Positions 1-8,029 of a stretch of DNA of 64,000 nt are shown piece after piece. Every line of letters begins with the position of its first letter. Within the stretch, counting starts at the first letter, position 1. The DNA comes from Chitinophaga eiseniae (GTDB lineage: Bacteria; Bacteroidota; Bacteroidia; Chitinophagales; Chitinophagaceae). The stretch is from assembly GCF_900167135.1 (NCBI RefSeq), contig NZ_FUWZ01000003.1, positions 434,001 through 498,000 of the forward strand, written 5' to 3'. A program made the translations under genes and the position numbers. The notes below the pieces were generated by a model, which was not told the origin of the DNA, made no database searches, and worked only from the letters and a program-made list of their open reading frames with translations.

Positions 1-2212
1 GCAGTTTCAGCTGGGAGATCACTGGTGCGGCGGCGGCCATAAATTTTTCGTTGTGTACATTCCAGCCTACTGCCACGGAAGGGAATACGCCGTATTTATT
101 GTTTTTACCGAAGCCGGAGAAGCCGTCACGGCGGACGGTAGCGGTAACGAGGTAACGGCTGTCGTAGGTGTAGTTGGCGCGGAACATCTGCGACAGCAGG
201 CTGCTGCTGGTGTAGTTGGATTCTGTTTTCTGTACCTGCCCGGCAGTGAGGTTATTGAAGTCGAGGTTATCGTTGATGAAAGAATTAGCTTTAAGTTTTG
301 TGGAGAACAGTTCATCGCGCTGTGCGCTGTACAAGGCGGTGAAGTCCAGTCCATGTTTGTTGAAATTGGTAGCGTAGGTCAACAGGTTCTCCACGATCCA
401 CTGTTTGGTTTCTTCATTGTACACTTCAGCAGAACCTAGCTGGTCGCCGGCTTTGCGACTGGTGTAGTTGGCCGTGCGCACGGGTCTGTAGCTATAGGAG
501 CCGTTGACGCGGTACTTTAACCCTTTGATAAAACCGGGTGACACTTCCGCGTAGCCGCTGGCCGACATGTTTTTAGTACGGTTCAGACCAGGGTCGTACA
601 GGTTCACGAGCGGGCTTTGGTACAGCGTCTGCGGCGCGATGGGATATATTTCATAATCACCTTTGGCGTTGTAGAGCGTACCATAAGGACTCAGGGAGTT
701 CGCATCAAACAGGGTGGCTTTACCGCCGTCGTTGTTATTGTTCACCAGGAACATGTTCAATCCTGTTTTCAGCCACGAGGTAACGTTCGCGTCTATATTA
801 GCGCGGATGCTGCTGCGGTTGAACTGGTACCCTTTAATAGTGCCTTCCTGTTTGAGGTAGGTACCCGACACATAGTATTTAACGTTGTCGGTACCGCCGG
901 AAATGCTCAGCTCATGGCTTTGGATATATCCCTGCTGACCGATTTCTTTTTGCCAGTTCACTTCAGGAACACCGTTGGCGAAGTTGTTTTGTTCGGAGAG
1001 ATAAGGCAGGTCGGGCGCGGTGGGACGGCCAGCCTGGATGTTGTACCAGTGGTTCTTGGTACGGTATTGTTCCCCGTTCATGTTCTTCATTACATTCGAT
1101 TGAAATTCCGGACCACCATAGCCATTATAGGAGATAACCGGTTTGCCGGACTTCCCTCTTTTGGTAGTGATCATAATCACGCCATTGGCGCCGCGGGCGC
1201 CATAGATGGCGGTAGCGGAAACGTCTTTAAGCACATCGATGGAAGCGATATCATTCGGGTTGATATCGTTGTAGGTACCGCCGAAAGGCACGCCGTCCAG
1301 CACGATCAGCGGTGCGTTGCTGGCAGTAATGGATTTCATGCCACGGAGATAAAATGCGGGAGAGCTGCCCGGTTTGCTGGTGTTGCTCACGATATTGATA
1401 CCGGCGGCGGAACCCTGTACTGCCTGCAGCACGTTGGTTACCGGCAGGTTTTTAAGACGTTCGGTAGGTACGGAAGAAATAGAACCGGTGACATCACTTC
1501 TCTTTTTAGTGCCATAGCCCACTACTACCACTTCATTCTGCTGTTCCACGGCCATTTTCATGGTGATATTGAGCGTAGTGCTGACAGTCACTGTCACCTC
1601 CTGCGGCACCATGCCGAGGTAGGTGAACTGCAACACTACCGGGCCATCGCCGGGCACGCGCAAGGCGAAGCCGCCGTCGGCGCCGGTAGAGATGCCCTGA
1701 GCTGTTCCTTTCACCCTGACAGACACGCCGGGCAGGGGGTTACCGCTATCGTCGGTAACCTTGCCTTTAATGTCCAGCGGCGCTGCAGCCTCCGTGTTGA
1801 CGGTTGGAGCAGCAAGGTTGGTTGTTTTAGGAGAAATAAAGATGGATTTGTTTTCGATCACATACTTCAGCGGCTGGTTTTTCAGTACCAGGTCGAGGAA
1901 GTCCGTCACCGGCATGTTCTCGGCCGAAACGGTCACCGGGCGCGCCTTCTGGAGCACGTCCCTGCTGGCGACGATCGTATAACCGGATTGTTGCCGGATG
2001 ATGCCAAAGATCTTTTCTACCGGCACATTTCTGCCGGACCAGGTGATCAGCTGGGCATATCCGGTAGCACTGGCTTGCAACATCACAACGGTAAGGAAGA
2101 AAAAAGTCAGCTTCATGACTAACAACATTTTGGTTGGCAACCATTGGCGGACACGGCTCCCTGTTGACACAGGGGCATAGCACGCCCGGTTGCAAAGAGC
2201 AGTTTTTTGCAT
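1..2212 (-). CDS. SusC/RagA-family TonB-dependent receptor with STN domain (3' end outside window)
   Basis: Outer-membrane TonB-dependent porin of the SusC type, which imports a ligand captured by a partner SusD lipoprotein. About 737 residues are visible and the C-terminal barrel continues past the left edge. In order: a basic N-terminal extension of about 30 residues, a hydrophobic signal segment, an STN signalling domain (about 60-125), a carboxypeptidase-like beta-sandwich (KGKVTDDSGNPLPGVSV), and a plug with VVVGYGTKKRSDVTGSI and ATAIYGARGANGV. The STN domain and the upstream sigma and FecR genes show it is a signal-transducing receptor. I chose the ATG at 2212 because the receptors at 16319 and 27103 also begin with MQ and an extended n-region. 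Internal ATGs at 2128 and 2116 are alternatives. The substrate is unknown. Confidence 0.93.
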   Translation of the reverse strand, partial: MQKTALCNRACYAPVSTGSRVRQWLPTKMLLVMKLTFFFLTVVMLQASATGYAQLITWSGRNVPVEKIFGIIRQQSGYTIVASRDVLQKARPVTVSAENMPVTDFLDLVLKNQPLKYVIENKSIFISPKTTNLAAPTVNTEAAAPLDIKGKVTDDSGNPLPGVSVRVKGTAQGISTGADGGFALRVPGDGPVVLQFTYLGMVPQEVTVTVSTTLNITMKMAVEQQNEVVVVGYGTKKRSDVTGSISSVPTERLKNLPVTNVLQAVQGSAAGINIVSNTSKPGSSPAFYLRGMKSITASNAPLIVLDGVPFGGTYNDINPNDIASIDVLKDVSATAIYGARGANGVIMITTKRGKSGKPVISYNGYGGPEFQSNVMKNMNGEQYRTKNHWYNIQAGRPTAPDLPYLSEQNNFANGVPEVNWQKEIGQQGYIQSHELSISGGTDNVKYYVSGTYLKQEGTIKGYQFNRSSIRANIDANVTSWLKTGLNMFLVNNNNDGGKATLFDANSLSPYGTLYNAKGDYEIYPIAPQTLYQSPLVNLYDPGLNRTKNMSASGYAEVSPGFIKGLKYRVNGSYSYRPVRTANYTSRKAGDQLGSAEVYNEETKQWIVENLLTYATNFNKHGLDFTALYSAQRDELFSTKLKANSFINDNLDFNNLTAGQVQKTESNYTSSSLLSQMFRANYTYDSRYLVTATVRRDGFSGFGKNNKYGVFPSVAVGWNVHNEKFMAAAAPVISQLKL

Positions 2213-2288
2213 AACTTTGCAGTGGTTTGGCTTGTAAAAAATGGTGTTCTGGAACACTCAACATTTTTGCATGACTGTAACCATTCAG

Positions 2289-2314
2289 CCGGAAGTGGGT
2301 CGAAGCACTTTCGG
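2289..2314 (-). promoter_or_regulatory. Leader stem-loop ahead of STN-SusC (copy 1)
   Basis: Read on the minus strand, CCGAAAGTG and CACTTCCGG form a 9-bp stem with one A-C mismatch. It is preceded by AAAA and followed by CTGAATGG, and ends about 77 nt before the receptor start. The same design precedes the other two FecR-linked susC genes (16215-16240 and 27005-27032). No U-run follows, so it is not a classical terminator. A role in mRNA stability, processing or regulation is inference. The rest of the 2213-2469 gap shows nothing else I can name. Confidence 0.5.
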
Positions 2315-2469
2315 TTTTCTATTACAGGCAGGCACGAGGTTGATATTTGAAATTGTTGTTCACTGTTTTTTCCATAACGACCCGCTCCGGGGACGATTAC
2401 TGGTTGATTTGTTCACGACTTTACGATTACGATTGTTTACTGTTTTATACGGACGACTTTTCGGATTGT

Positions 2470-3630
2470 TTACTGCTTCCCGATGATCAATGTTCTGTTC
2501 TCCAGCCTGAATGCTACTCCGGACTCCTTTAAAAAATTCAATACGCTTGAAAGATTGACGTCACTGCCTATTTCCCCTACGAAGGTGATATCAGGCGGCG
2601 TGCCGGCATAGGCGACTTCTATATCGTACCAGCGTGCGATCATGGCGATGACGGTCGTTAATTTTTTATCCTGGAAATTCAGGACGCCGTTTTTCCAGGC
2701 CATAACGGCGGCGGTATCCACCTGCTTGTTTAACGCCACGGTGCCGGCTCCTTTATTGAACAGCAGCTGCTGGCCGGGCTGTAGCACACTGGGATGCTCC
2801 GGTACGTTCACCCGCACGGCCCCTTCCAATAATGTGGTGCTGATACCCGGTTCGTCGGCATAGGAGCTGATATTAAAATGTGTTCCCAGTACCGTTACGG
2901 AAGTCTGATTGCTTAGGGCCACCACAAAAGGCGTTTTACCTTTCGCCACTTCAAAATACGCTTCCCCGGTCAGTTCCACTTTCCTCTCCGAGCCGTTGAA
3001 GGCAGTGGGGAAAGTGAGGGCGCTGGCGGCATTAAGCCATACGAGCGTACCGTCGGGCAATTGCATTCTGAACTTACGTCCTCTGGGCGTATGTAGGGTG
3101 TTGCTGACGGCTTCCCCGGTGCCGGAAGGCTGGTATTCCACCTGCCCGTTCTTTAATACTACCTGAGTACCCTGTGCGCTGGAGATGAGCCCATCCTCCC
3201 GGTTGTCGAGCACCACCTGCTGGCCGTTGGCCAGGGTGAGCACAGCGCCGTTTTTACCGGGCTGCACGTCTGCCGCTACCACGACCGTTCCTGTGGGTGT
3301 TGTATTACGCATACGCAGGAGCCAGTAACCACCGGCAGTCACCAATACGGCAGCAGCTGCAGCGGCCGCCCAGCGGCGCATGCGGCGAAACGGACGGACA
3401 CGGGCGGTATGCTCCTGCTGCAAAATACGCTGCAGCACCGGCTCATATTCCGCCGGATTGTATTGCGGGTCTGCCGGAGTATGTGCATACAGCTCACTGA
3501 GCATCGCCACCCATTCGTCTTCATCGGCCTGTTTCCCCAGTTCGGCAAACAGCTCCTCCTCTTCTGCCGGTGTGGCAATACCAGCGTAATAACGCTGCAA
3601 CAAAAACCTGTAATACTCTTTTGCTTCCAC
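2470..3630 (-). CDS. FecR-family anti-sigma factor
   Basis: Inner-membrane regulator that holds the ECF sigma factor until the STN-SusC receptor signals ligand. It has 386 residues: an acidic cytoplasmic N-terminus (about 1-85), one membrane helix (WAAAAAAAVLVTAGGYWLL, about 88-106), a periplasmic FecR domain (TPRGRKFRMQLPDGTLVWLN and VELTGEAYFEVAKG) and a C-terminal DUF4974-like region (ARWYDIEVAYAG). The first usable codon is GTG at 3630, and the first in-frame ATG is about 40 codons into the conserved N-terminal part. It lies between its sigma gene and the receptor gene on the same strand, the standard Bacteroidota order. The 68-bp gap to sigma contains an A/T-palindromic tract. Confidence 0.93.
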   Translation of the reverse strand: MEAKEYYRFLLQRYYAGIATPAEEEELFAELGKQADEDEWVAMLSELYAHTPADPQYNPAEYEPVLQRILQQEHTARVRPFRRMRRWAAAAAAAVLVTAGGYWLLRMRNTTPTGTVVVAADVQPGKNGAVLTLANGQQVVLDNREDGLISSAQGTQVVLKNGQVEYQPSGTGEAVSNTLHTPRGRKFRMQLPDGTLVWLNAASALTFPTAFNGSERKVELTGEAYFEVAKGKTPFVVALSNQTSVTVLGTHFNISSYADEPGISTTLLEGAVRVNVPEHPSVLQPGQQLLFNKGAGTVALNKQVDTAAVMAWKNGVLNFQDKKLTTVIAMIARWYDIEVAYAGTPPDITFVGEIGSDVNLSSVLNFLKESGVAFRLENRTLIIGKQ

Positions 3631-3698
3631 TGTAGGTCCCCGCTTTTACTTATCAGACGCTGAAAAAATAAAGGTGTACTATGCCGCCTGAAAAAAAA

Positions 3699-4292
3699 TT
3701 AAAAAATTCTTAACAACACTCCTATCAGGAAGACAGGTAGGTAATCGCCGGTGTGTTGTTCCAGGTATTCCCGGATAAATTTCCGGGCGGTGACAAGCTG
3801 ATTTTTTACGGTATGTTCCGAAATATCCAGCGCTGCCGCTATTTCCTTGCGGGACTTTCCCTCCTGCGTGTTCAGGATGAACACCTCACGGCGGGAGGCC
3901 GGCAGCTGGTCGATGGCATTCCTGATGTGAAGCTGTAATTCCTTGACGCGGAAAGCCGCGGTCATATCCTCATTATCTTCTATATCATCGTGCGTGATGG
4001 CTTCTACCCGGATCTTTTCACGGGCGATTTTTCTGAGGGCGGAAAGCGAATAATTGGAGGCAATGGTGTACATCCAGCCGGCCGGATTGTCGATACCATC
4101 CAGCGTATGCCTTAGCTGCCATACTTTCAGGAACACCTCCTGTAACACTTCGGCGGCAGCTTCCTCTGAACGGAGCATCTTGCGTACAGAAACGGACAGC
4201 ACTGCATTGTAACGATGATACAGTATACGAAACGCTGCTTCATCCCCATCTGCAATCCGCGAAAAAAGTAACCTGTCCTCGTGTATTTTCAC
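3699..4292 (-). CDS. ECF RNA polymerase sigma factor
   Basis: Extracytoplasmic-function sigma-70 factor that should direct transcription of the downstream receptor operon. Region 2 is seen in EAAFRILYHRY, VLQEVFLKVW and NPAGWMYTIASN. Region 4 is seen in LPASRREVFIL, the HTH SRKEIAAALDISEHTVKNQL and a short tail. No ATG lies before region 2. The start must be GTG at 4292 (chosen, giving MKIHEDRLLF) or TTG at 4301. It is the first gene of a sigma-FecR-SusC unit running leftward. An inverted-repeat element occupies most of its upstream region, so the promoter would lie inside or beside that repeat. Confidence 0.92.
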   Translation of the reverse strand: MKIHEDRLLFSRIADGDEAAFRILYHRYNAVLSVSVRKMLRSEEAAAEVLQEVFLKVWQLRHTLDGIDNPAGWMYTIASNYSLSALRKIAREKIRVEAITHDDIEDNEDMTAAFRVKELQLHIRNAIDQLPASRREVFILNTQEGKSRKEIAAALDISEHTVKNQLVTARKFIREYLEQHTGDYLPVFLIGVLLRIF

Positions 4293-4310
4293 AGTGCACA
4301 AGATAAAACA

Positions 4311-4458
4311 ATTTAGAGATTTTGGGATTTACGGATTTTGGAATTTGGTTTAGGAAAATAAAAGCCATTTAAAAAGCAAAGCTGCCTCCTAACACCAGGA
4401 GGCAGCTTTGGACACGAAAGGTCAAATCAAAAAATCCTAAATCAAAAAATCCCTAAAT
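4311..4458. repeat. Inverted-repeat intergenic element, copy A (148 bp)
   Basis: Two arms of about 39 bp face each other. The left is 4311-4349 (ATTTAGAGATTTTGGGATTT...), and the right ends at 4458 in CAAAAAATCCCTAAAT. The reverse complement of the right arm reads ATTTAGGGATTTTTTGATTT and aligns with the left arm with several differences. The centre holds a strong G+C hairpin. The outer right end is 1 bp from the stop codon of the oxidoreductase gene. A second copy with near-perfect arms lies at 36058-36198. It resembles a MITE-like or terminator-type repeat, and no transposase is present. Confidence 0.65.
4378..4409 (-). terminator. Intrinsic terminator after the FAD oxidoreductase gene
   Basis: A perfect 13-bp stem, AAAGCTGCCTCCT and AGGAGGCAGCTTT, surrounds the loop AACACC on the plus strand. 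Read on the minus strand it is followed by GCTTTTTAAATGG, so it suits termination of the leftward SusC/SusD/FAD-oxidoreductase transcript before the sigma gene. It forms the centre of the inverted-repeat element 4311-4458. Confidence 0.75.
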
Positions 4459-4459
4459 G

Positions 4460-6178
4460 TCACGGCCAGGACGTCTCTACGCCGCACGCACGGATATAAT
4501 CCTGGAACTCCTTCAGCAGCGGGGCCTGTTCCCTTACCGCACGGGGCGTCACGTTTTTACTGCGGGCAAAAGCCACAAGGTTGCCCACCGCTTCACCAAT
4601 ACCCCATTCGGTGGGATGAAGCCGGTAGCAGCCATTCGTAATATGGGTAGTCCCGATGTTTTTATTGGCAGGCAGCAGATTCTCCATCCTTTGCGGCAAC
4701 AGGGCGCCCAGTGGGATCTGGTAAGGCAAAGACCCAAAGTCAACATAATTGACACCTGCACAACTGGGATGAAGATCGATGTGATAATAACCTACGCCTA
4801 CGCTGTCGTAAAACGCGGCCGCTTTTTTCTCCGTCTGGCCGGTTTTCTGTGCACGCTGTTCTGCGCCCACGTGTTCTTCCAGCACCGTAAACACTGCTTT
4901 GATACGCCGTGATTCCCGGATATAAGGGTATTTGGCCATGCCGTCGGCTGTACCCATCATGTCTTTCCGCAGGCGGATACCAGGCCATCCTTTGCCGCCA
5001 TCGGGACGGGGGGCCTCGGTCTGCAGCCAATAGATAAGCGACAGGTTGAGCTGTTTGGCCCGCTCCACATGATGATGGAACTTTTCCGGGCTGGCGCCGA
5101 TCACATTGCCCAGCATATAATCATTCTGCGGCCAGTTGACGATGGTCACATCACCTTTATAGGCGCCTTCGGTAAAATTGCTTTTGTTGATAATACGCCG
5201 GTAGTTCCACAGGTTAAGCACGTCGCCGGTAGCGATGCCTTCGGGGTGGAAACCGAGCAACTTAGGTTTCAGCGTGCGCGGATCGGAATAATGAAGGTCC
5301 AGCTGCCTGCCCGACCAGGCGGGCGTGAGCGCGGGCACATGGTTGCGCCAGAACTCGTACTCAGCAGGCTTTTCGATAACAAAGTTGCCACCGGGCACAT
5401 AGTCCAACGCAAAACAAACAGTGAAAGCCTGGTTATTTTCCGGGTTGCCCTTTTCAGGCGCATGCAGCTCGCCGGTTTGTTGCTTCGATTCGGTGCCGGT
5501 CACAAACTCGGTGCCGGTCAAAGGCAACAGGTCGCCCATTTCGGTAGCGTCTGCAAAGTAGCTCCCCTTCAAAATTAGTTCCCTGTTGTTACGTTCATCC
5601 CGCGCGGTGAGCGACAGCACCTTGTTACCGGTTACGTTGGCGCGCACCACTTTGGTATCGGTCAGCAGCACCAGTTGACCTGTGCTGATAAAAGGAGCCA
5701 GCATATCCAGCATCACGGCCAATGCCACTCTGGGCTCGTGACAGAGCCGGGACACGGAGCCGTCGCCTGGATTCAGATGCGTCCGTTGGCGGGCATCGGC
5801 AGTGAGCGGATAGTGGCGTGTATAGTATTCACGGATACGGTTTCTCAGTTCGCGATAGCGCGCGGGCGCGCCATGTGTTTCAATCCACGGATGTTCATCC
5901 GGCGGCACGCCCTGCTGTGTGAGCTGGCCGCCAATCCAGTCTGTTTCTTCTGTCAGCACCACCGTTTGCTGGCTGTGCAGCGCCGCCAGCGCTGCCGCCA
6001 CGCCTCCCAGTCCGCCACCGGCAATGATCAGGTCGGCAGTCAGCGTCTCCGGTTTTGCCTTCCGCTTTCCGCTGGCACTCCCCTGCTGTTGTTTACCCGG
6101 CGCCATTCCCAACGCAGGCTGCGCAATAACAGCGCCGCTGCTCAACGCAAGCATCTCTAAAAAATTCCTCCGTTTCAT
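4460..6178 (-). CDS. Tat-exported FAD-dependent oxidoreductase
   Basis: Flavoenzyme of the FAD_oxidored type, 572 residues, predicted to be exported folded. The N-terminus MKRRNFLEMLALSSGAV has a twin-arginine motif and a hydrophobic stretch. A dinucleotide-binding motif follows at about 48-75 (LIIAGGGLGGVAAALAALHS, then a beta-strand ending in TEE), and then WIGGQLTQQGVPPDEHPWIE, characteristic of this family. Other recognisable blocks are YFADATEMGDLLPLTGTEFV and the C-terminal NIGTTHITNGCYRLHPTEW. It follows the SusD gene on the same strand with a 153-bp gap and is probably part of that locus, suggesting that the imported glycan or its product is oxidised in the periplasm. The substrate is not evident. 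Confidence 0.88.
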   Translation of the reverse strand: MKRRNFLEMLALSSGAVIAQPALGMAPGKQQQGSASGKRKAKPETLTADLIIAGGGLGGVAAALAALHSQQTVVLTEETDWIGGQLTQQGVPPDEHPWIETHGAPARYRELRNRIREYYTRHYPLTADARQRTHLNPGDGSVSRLCHEPRVALAVMLDMLAPFISTGQLVLLTDTKVVRANVTGNKVLSLTARDERNNRELILKGSYFADATEMGDLLPLTGTEFVTGTESKQQTGELHAPEKGNPENNQAFTVCFALDYVPGGNFVIEKPAEYEFWRNHVPALTPAWSGRQLDLHYSDPRTLKPKLLGFHPEGIATGDVLNLWNYRRIINKSNFTEGAYKGDVTIVNWPQNDYMLGNVIGASPEKFHHHVERAKQLNLSLIYWLQTEAPRPDGGKGWPGIRLRKDMMGTADGMAKYPYIRESRRIKAVFTVLEEHVGAEQRAQKTGQTEKKAAAFYDSVGVGYYHIDLHPSCAGVNYVDFGSLPYQIPLGALLPQRMENLLPANKNIGTTHITNGCYRLHPTEWGIGEAVGNLVAFARSKNVTPRAVREQAPLLKEFQDYIRACGVETSWP

Positions 6179-6331
6179 TATTTCAATATTTTAATATTTC
6201 GATATTTAGTGGAACAGTCTCGCCTGATCATCTCCCTGAAATCCACTGTAGTGCAATATCAACAAAACACTATCCAACAAACCCTCATCTCCGCTCATCA
6301 GCGTAATCAGTAGTCATCATGGGCATCACCG

Positions 6332-8026
6332 TTACCAGCCTTCGTTCTGCGTCAATCCCGGGTTGATATCCCTTTCTGCCTGCGGTACCGGCATCAGCAT
6401 CAGTTTCGGCGTCCAGAAGCGGGTTTCGCGGGTATAGCGCAGGTCCAGCTGGCTGGTATAGTCCGGAATACTATTCAGGTCATGTGCAGCTGTCTTTTTG
6501 AAATTGGGCACCGGCGGCATGGCAGCAGCACTCCTGGCGATGCCCACCACTTTGCCCGGCATCACCAGGTCGGCGATCCCCCAGCGACGGATATCGAACC
6601 AGCGGAAACCTTCGACAGCCAATTCCACGGTGCGTTCACGGCGGACCAGCTTCCGCAGTTCGTACTGGTCTGTTTCAGCAGCGGCGGGCACTACAGGCTG
6701 ACCGGCACGTTGCCTTACCTTGTTGATGGCGGCTGTCACGGTAGCATCCATCTGGCCCAGTTCTATTTTAGCTTCGGCGTAGGTGAGCAGTATTTCTGCA
6801 TACCGCATCAGGATGAAACTCACTTTGGAGAGGAACACGTTTTCATCTGTCATGGTATATTTGGTCCACAGATAACCAACACCGCTTTTAGCCGGGCCGA
6901 AGGCATTGTCATAGTCTGCATTTCCTTTTACAGACCAGCTGCCGTCGGCATTTCTGAAGGAGGTGGATGACTTGTAAATGTCATATACAAAAGTGGTATT
7001 GTTCATCGTCACCGTGTCGCCCGGCAACGCTACTGTATATTTCAGGCGCAGGTCCCGGTTTTTGGACGGATGTTCCGGATCATAGCCGGACGATTCATCA
7101 ATCCTTTTCCCGTCGGTACATTCGAACTGGTCTACCAGGCGCTGGTTCGGGAAACGGCCCGACTGGCCGCCGGCGGCGCGGGAGCAGTTGCCCAGCGGCA
7201 GGTAAGTGATAGATCCCGCAAGGGCATCGGTATACAATACTTCCAGCATGATTTCATTACCGGCGTTCGGTTTCTGTCCACTACGGGTGAACAGGTCCTG
7301 GAAACGCGGATTCAGCGACAGTCCTGCTTTATCGATCACCTGTTTAGCGGCATCAGCGGCAACAGCGTAATCCTTGTTATACAGAGCTGTGCGGGCTTTC
7401 AGGCCAAGGGCCACTGATTTGCTGACCCGTCCTCTTACACCGGGCAACCAGTCGAGGGACCTGGCTGCTTCGTCCAGTTCGGCATAGATGAACTTTATCA
7501 CGTCCTGTTTGGGCGTGCGTTTCTGATTATAGAATTCATTCGGCTGCAATGGCCGGGTGATCAGTGGCGCATCGCCAAACATAGCGGAAAGATAAAAATA
7601 GGCCCATGCACGCAGCACTCGGGCTTCCGCTTCCATGCGATTGTAGTTGGCCGGCGCTACGTTCGGCTTCGCGTTGACCATGCCGTTCAGCATGGTATTG
7701 GCACGTTGAATGGTCTTGTAGGCAAATGACCAGATGGCCGCCGGATGTGCGTTGTACGTGTCAAACGTACCTTCTCCAAGCTCGTTGGCGCGAAGGATGG
7801 CGATGTCTGTCCACCCGTCGGAGCCCGACTGGTAAGGCACCAGTCCGAATTCCCATTTGATGGAGCCATACACTGCTGTCAGGGACACATTGATCTCGTT
7901 CTCATTGTTCAGGAAGGTGCCGGTGGCCGGCGCGCTGAGCGGCGCCCTGTCCAGGAATTTATTACACCCTGACATGCCTGTCAGGAAAAAAGTGCAACCG
8001 ATGATGCTATAAAAAAGTTTTCTCAT
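6332..8026 (-). CDS. SusD/RagB-family nutrient-binding lipoprotein
   Basis: Surface lipoprotein that caps its SusC partner and captures ligand. It has 564 residues, with a lipoprotein signal at the N-terminus (IIGCTFFLTGMSGC, lipidation on the second Cys). SusD hallmarks are an N-terminal TPR-like region (LTAVYGSIKWEFG, RVLRAWAYFYLSAMFGDAPLI), the C-terminal repeat RYAEILLTYAEAKIELGQ, and RRERTVELAVEGFRWFDIRRW. It lies 3 bp after the SusC gene and is clearly co-transcribed. The protein ends in DINPGLTQNEGW, the usual SusD C-terminus. Substrate cannot be read from sequence. Confidence 0.95.
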   Translation of the reverse strand: MRKLFYSIIGCTFFLTGMSGCNKFLDRAPLSAPATGTFLNNENEINVSLTAVYGSIKWEFGLVPYQSGSDGWTDIAILRANELGEGTFDTYNAHPAAIWSFAYKTIQRANTMLNGMVNAKPNVAPANYNRMEAEARVLRAWAYFYLSAMFGDAPLITRPLQPNEFYNQKRTPKQDVIKFIYAELDEAARSLDWLPGVRGRVSKSVALGLKARTALYNKDYAVAADAAKQVIDKAGLSLNPRFQDLFTRSGQKPNAGNEIMLEVLYTDALAGSITYLPLGNCSRAAGGQSGRFPNQRLVDQFECTDGKRIDESSGYDPEHPSKNRDLRLKYTVALPGDTVTMNNTTFVYDIYKSSTSFRNADGSWSVKGNADYDNAFGPAKSGVGYLWTKYTMTDENVFLSKVSFILMRYAEILLTYAEAKIELGQMDATVTAAINKVRQRAGQPVVPAAAETDQYELRKLVRRERTVELAVEGFRWFDIRRWGIADLVMPGKVVGIARSAAAMPPVPNFKKTAAHDLNSIPDYTSQLDLRYTRETRFWTPKLMLMPVPQAERDINPGLTQNEGW

Positions 8027-8029
8027 GGC

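Noticed and set aside
617..2122. 501-codon open frame on the plus strand
   Set aside because: It lies entirely antisense to the SusC receptor gene and is His/Val/Gly-rich without domains. It reflects the G+C-rich codon pattern of the real gene.
4311..4458. Insertion sequence or mobile element with transposase
   Set aside because: The element is under 150 bp and contains no coding sequence. Only a MITE-like or terminator-like repeat can be supported.
6177..6212. Short A/T repeat of 8-bp units (ATTTCAAT, ATTTTAAT, ATTTCGAT)
   Set aside because: There are only three to four imperfect units in an A/T-rich gap, not distinguishable from chance.
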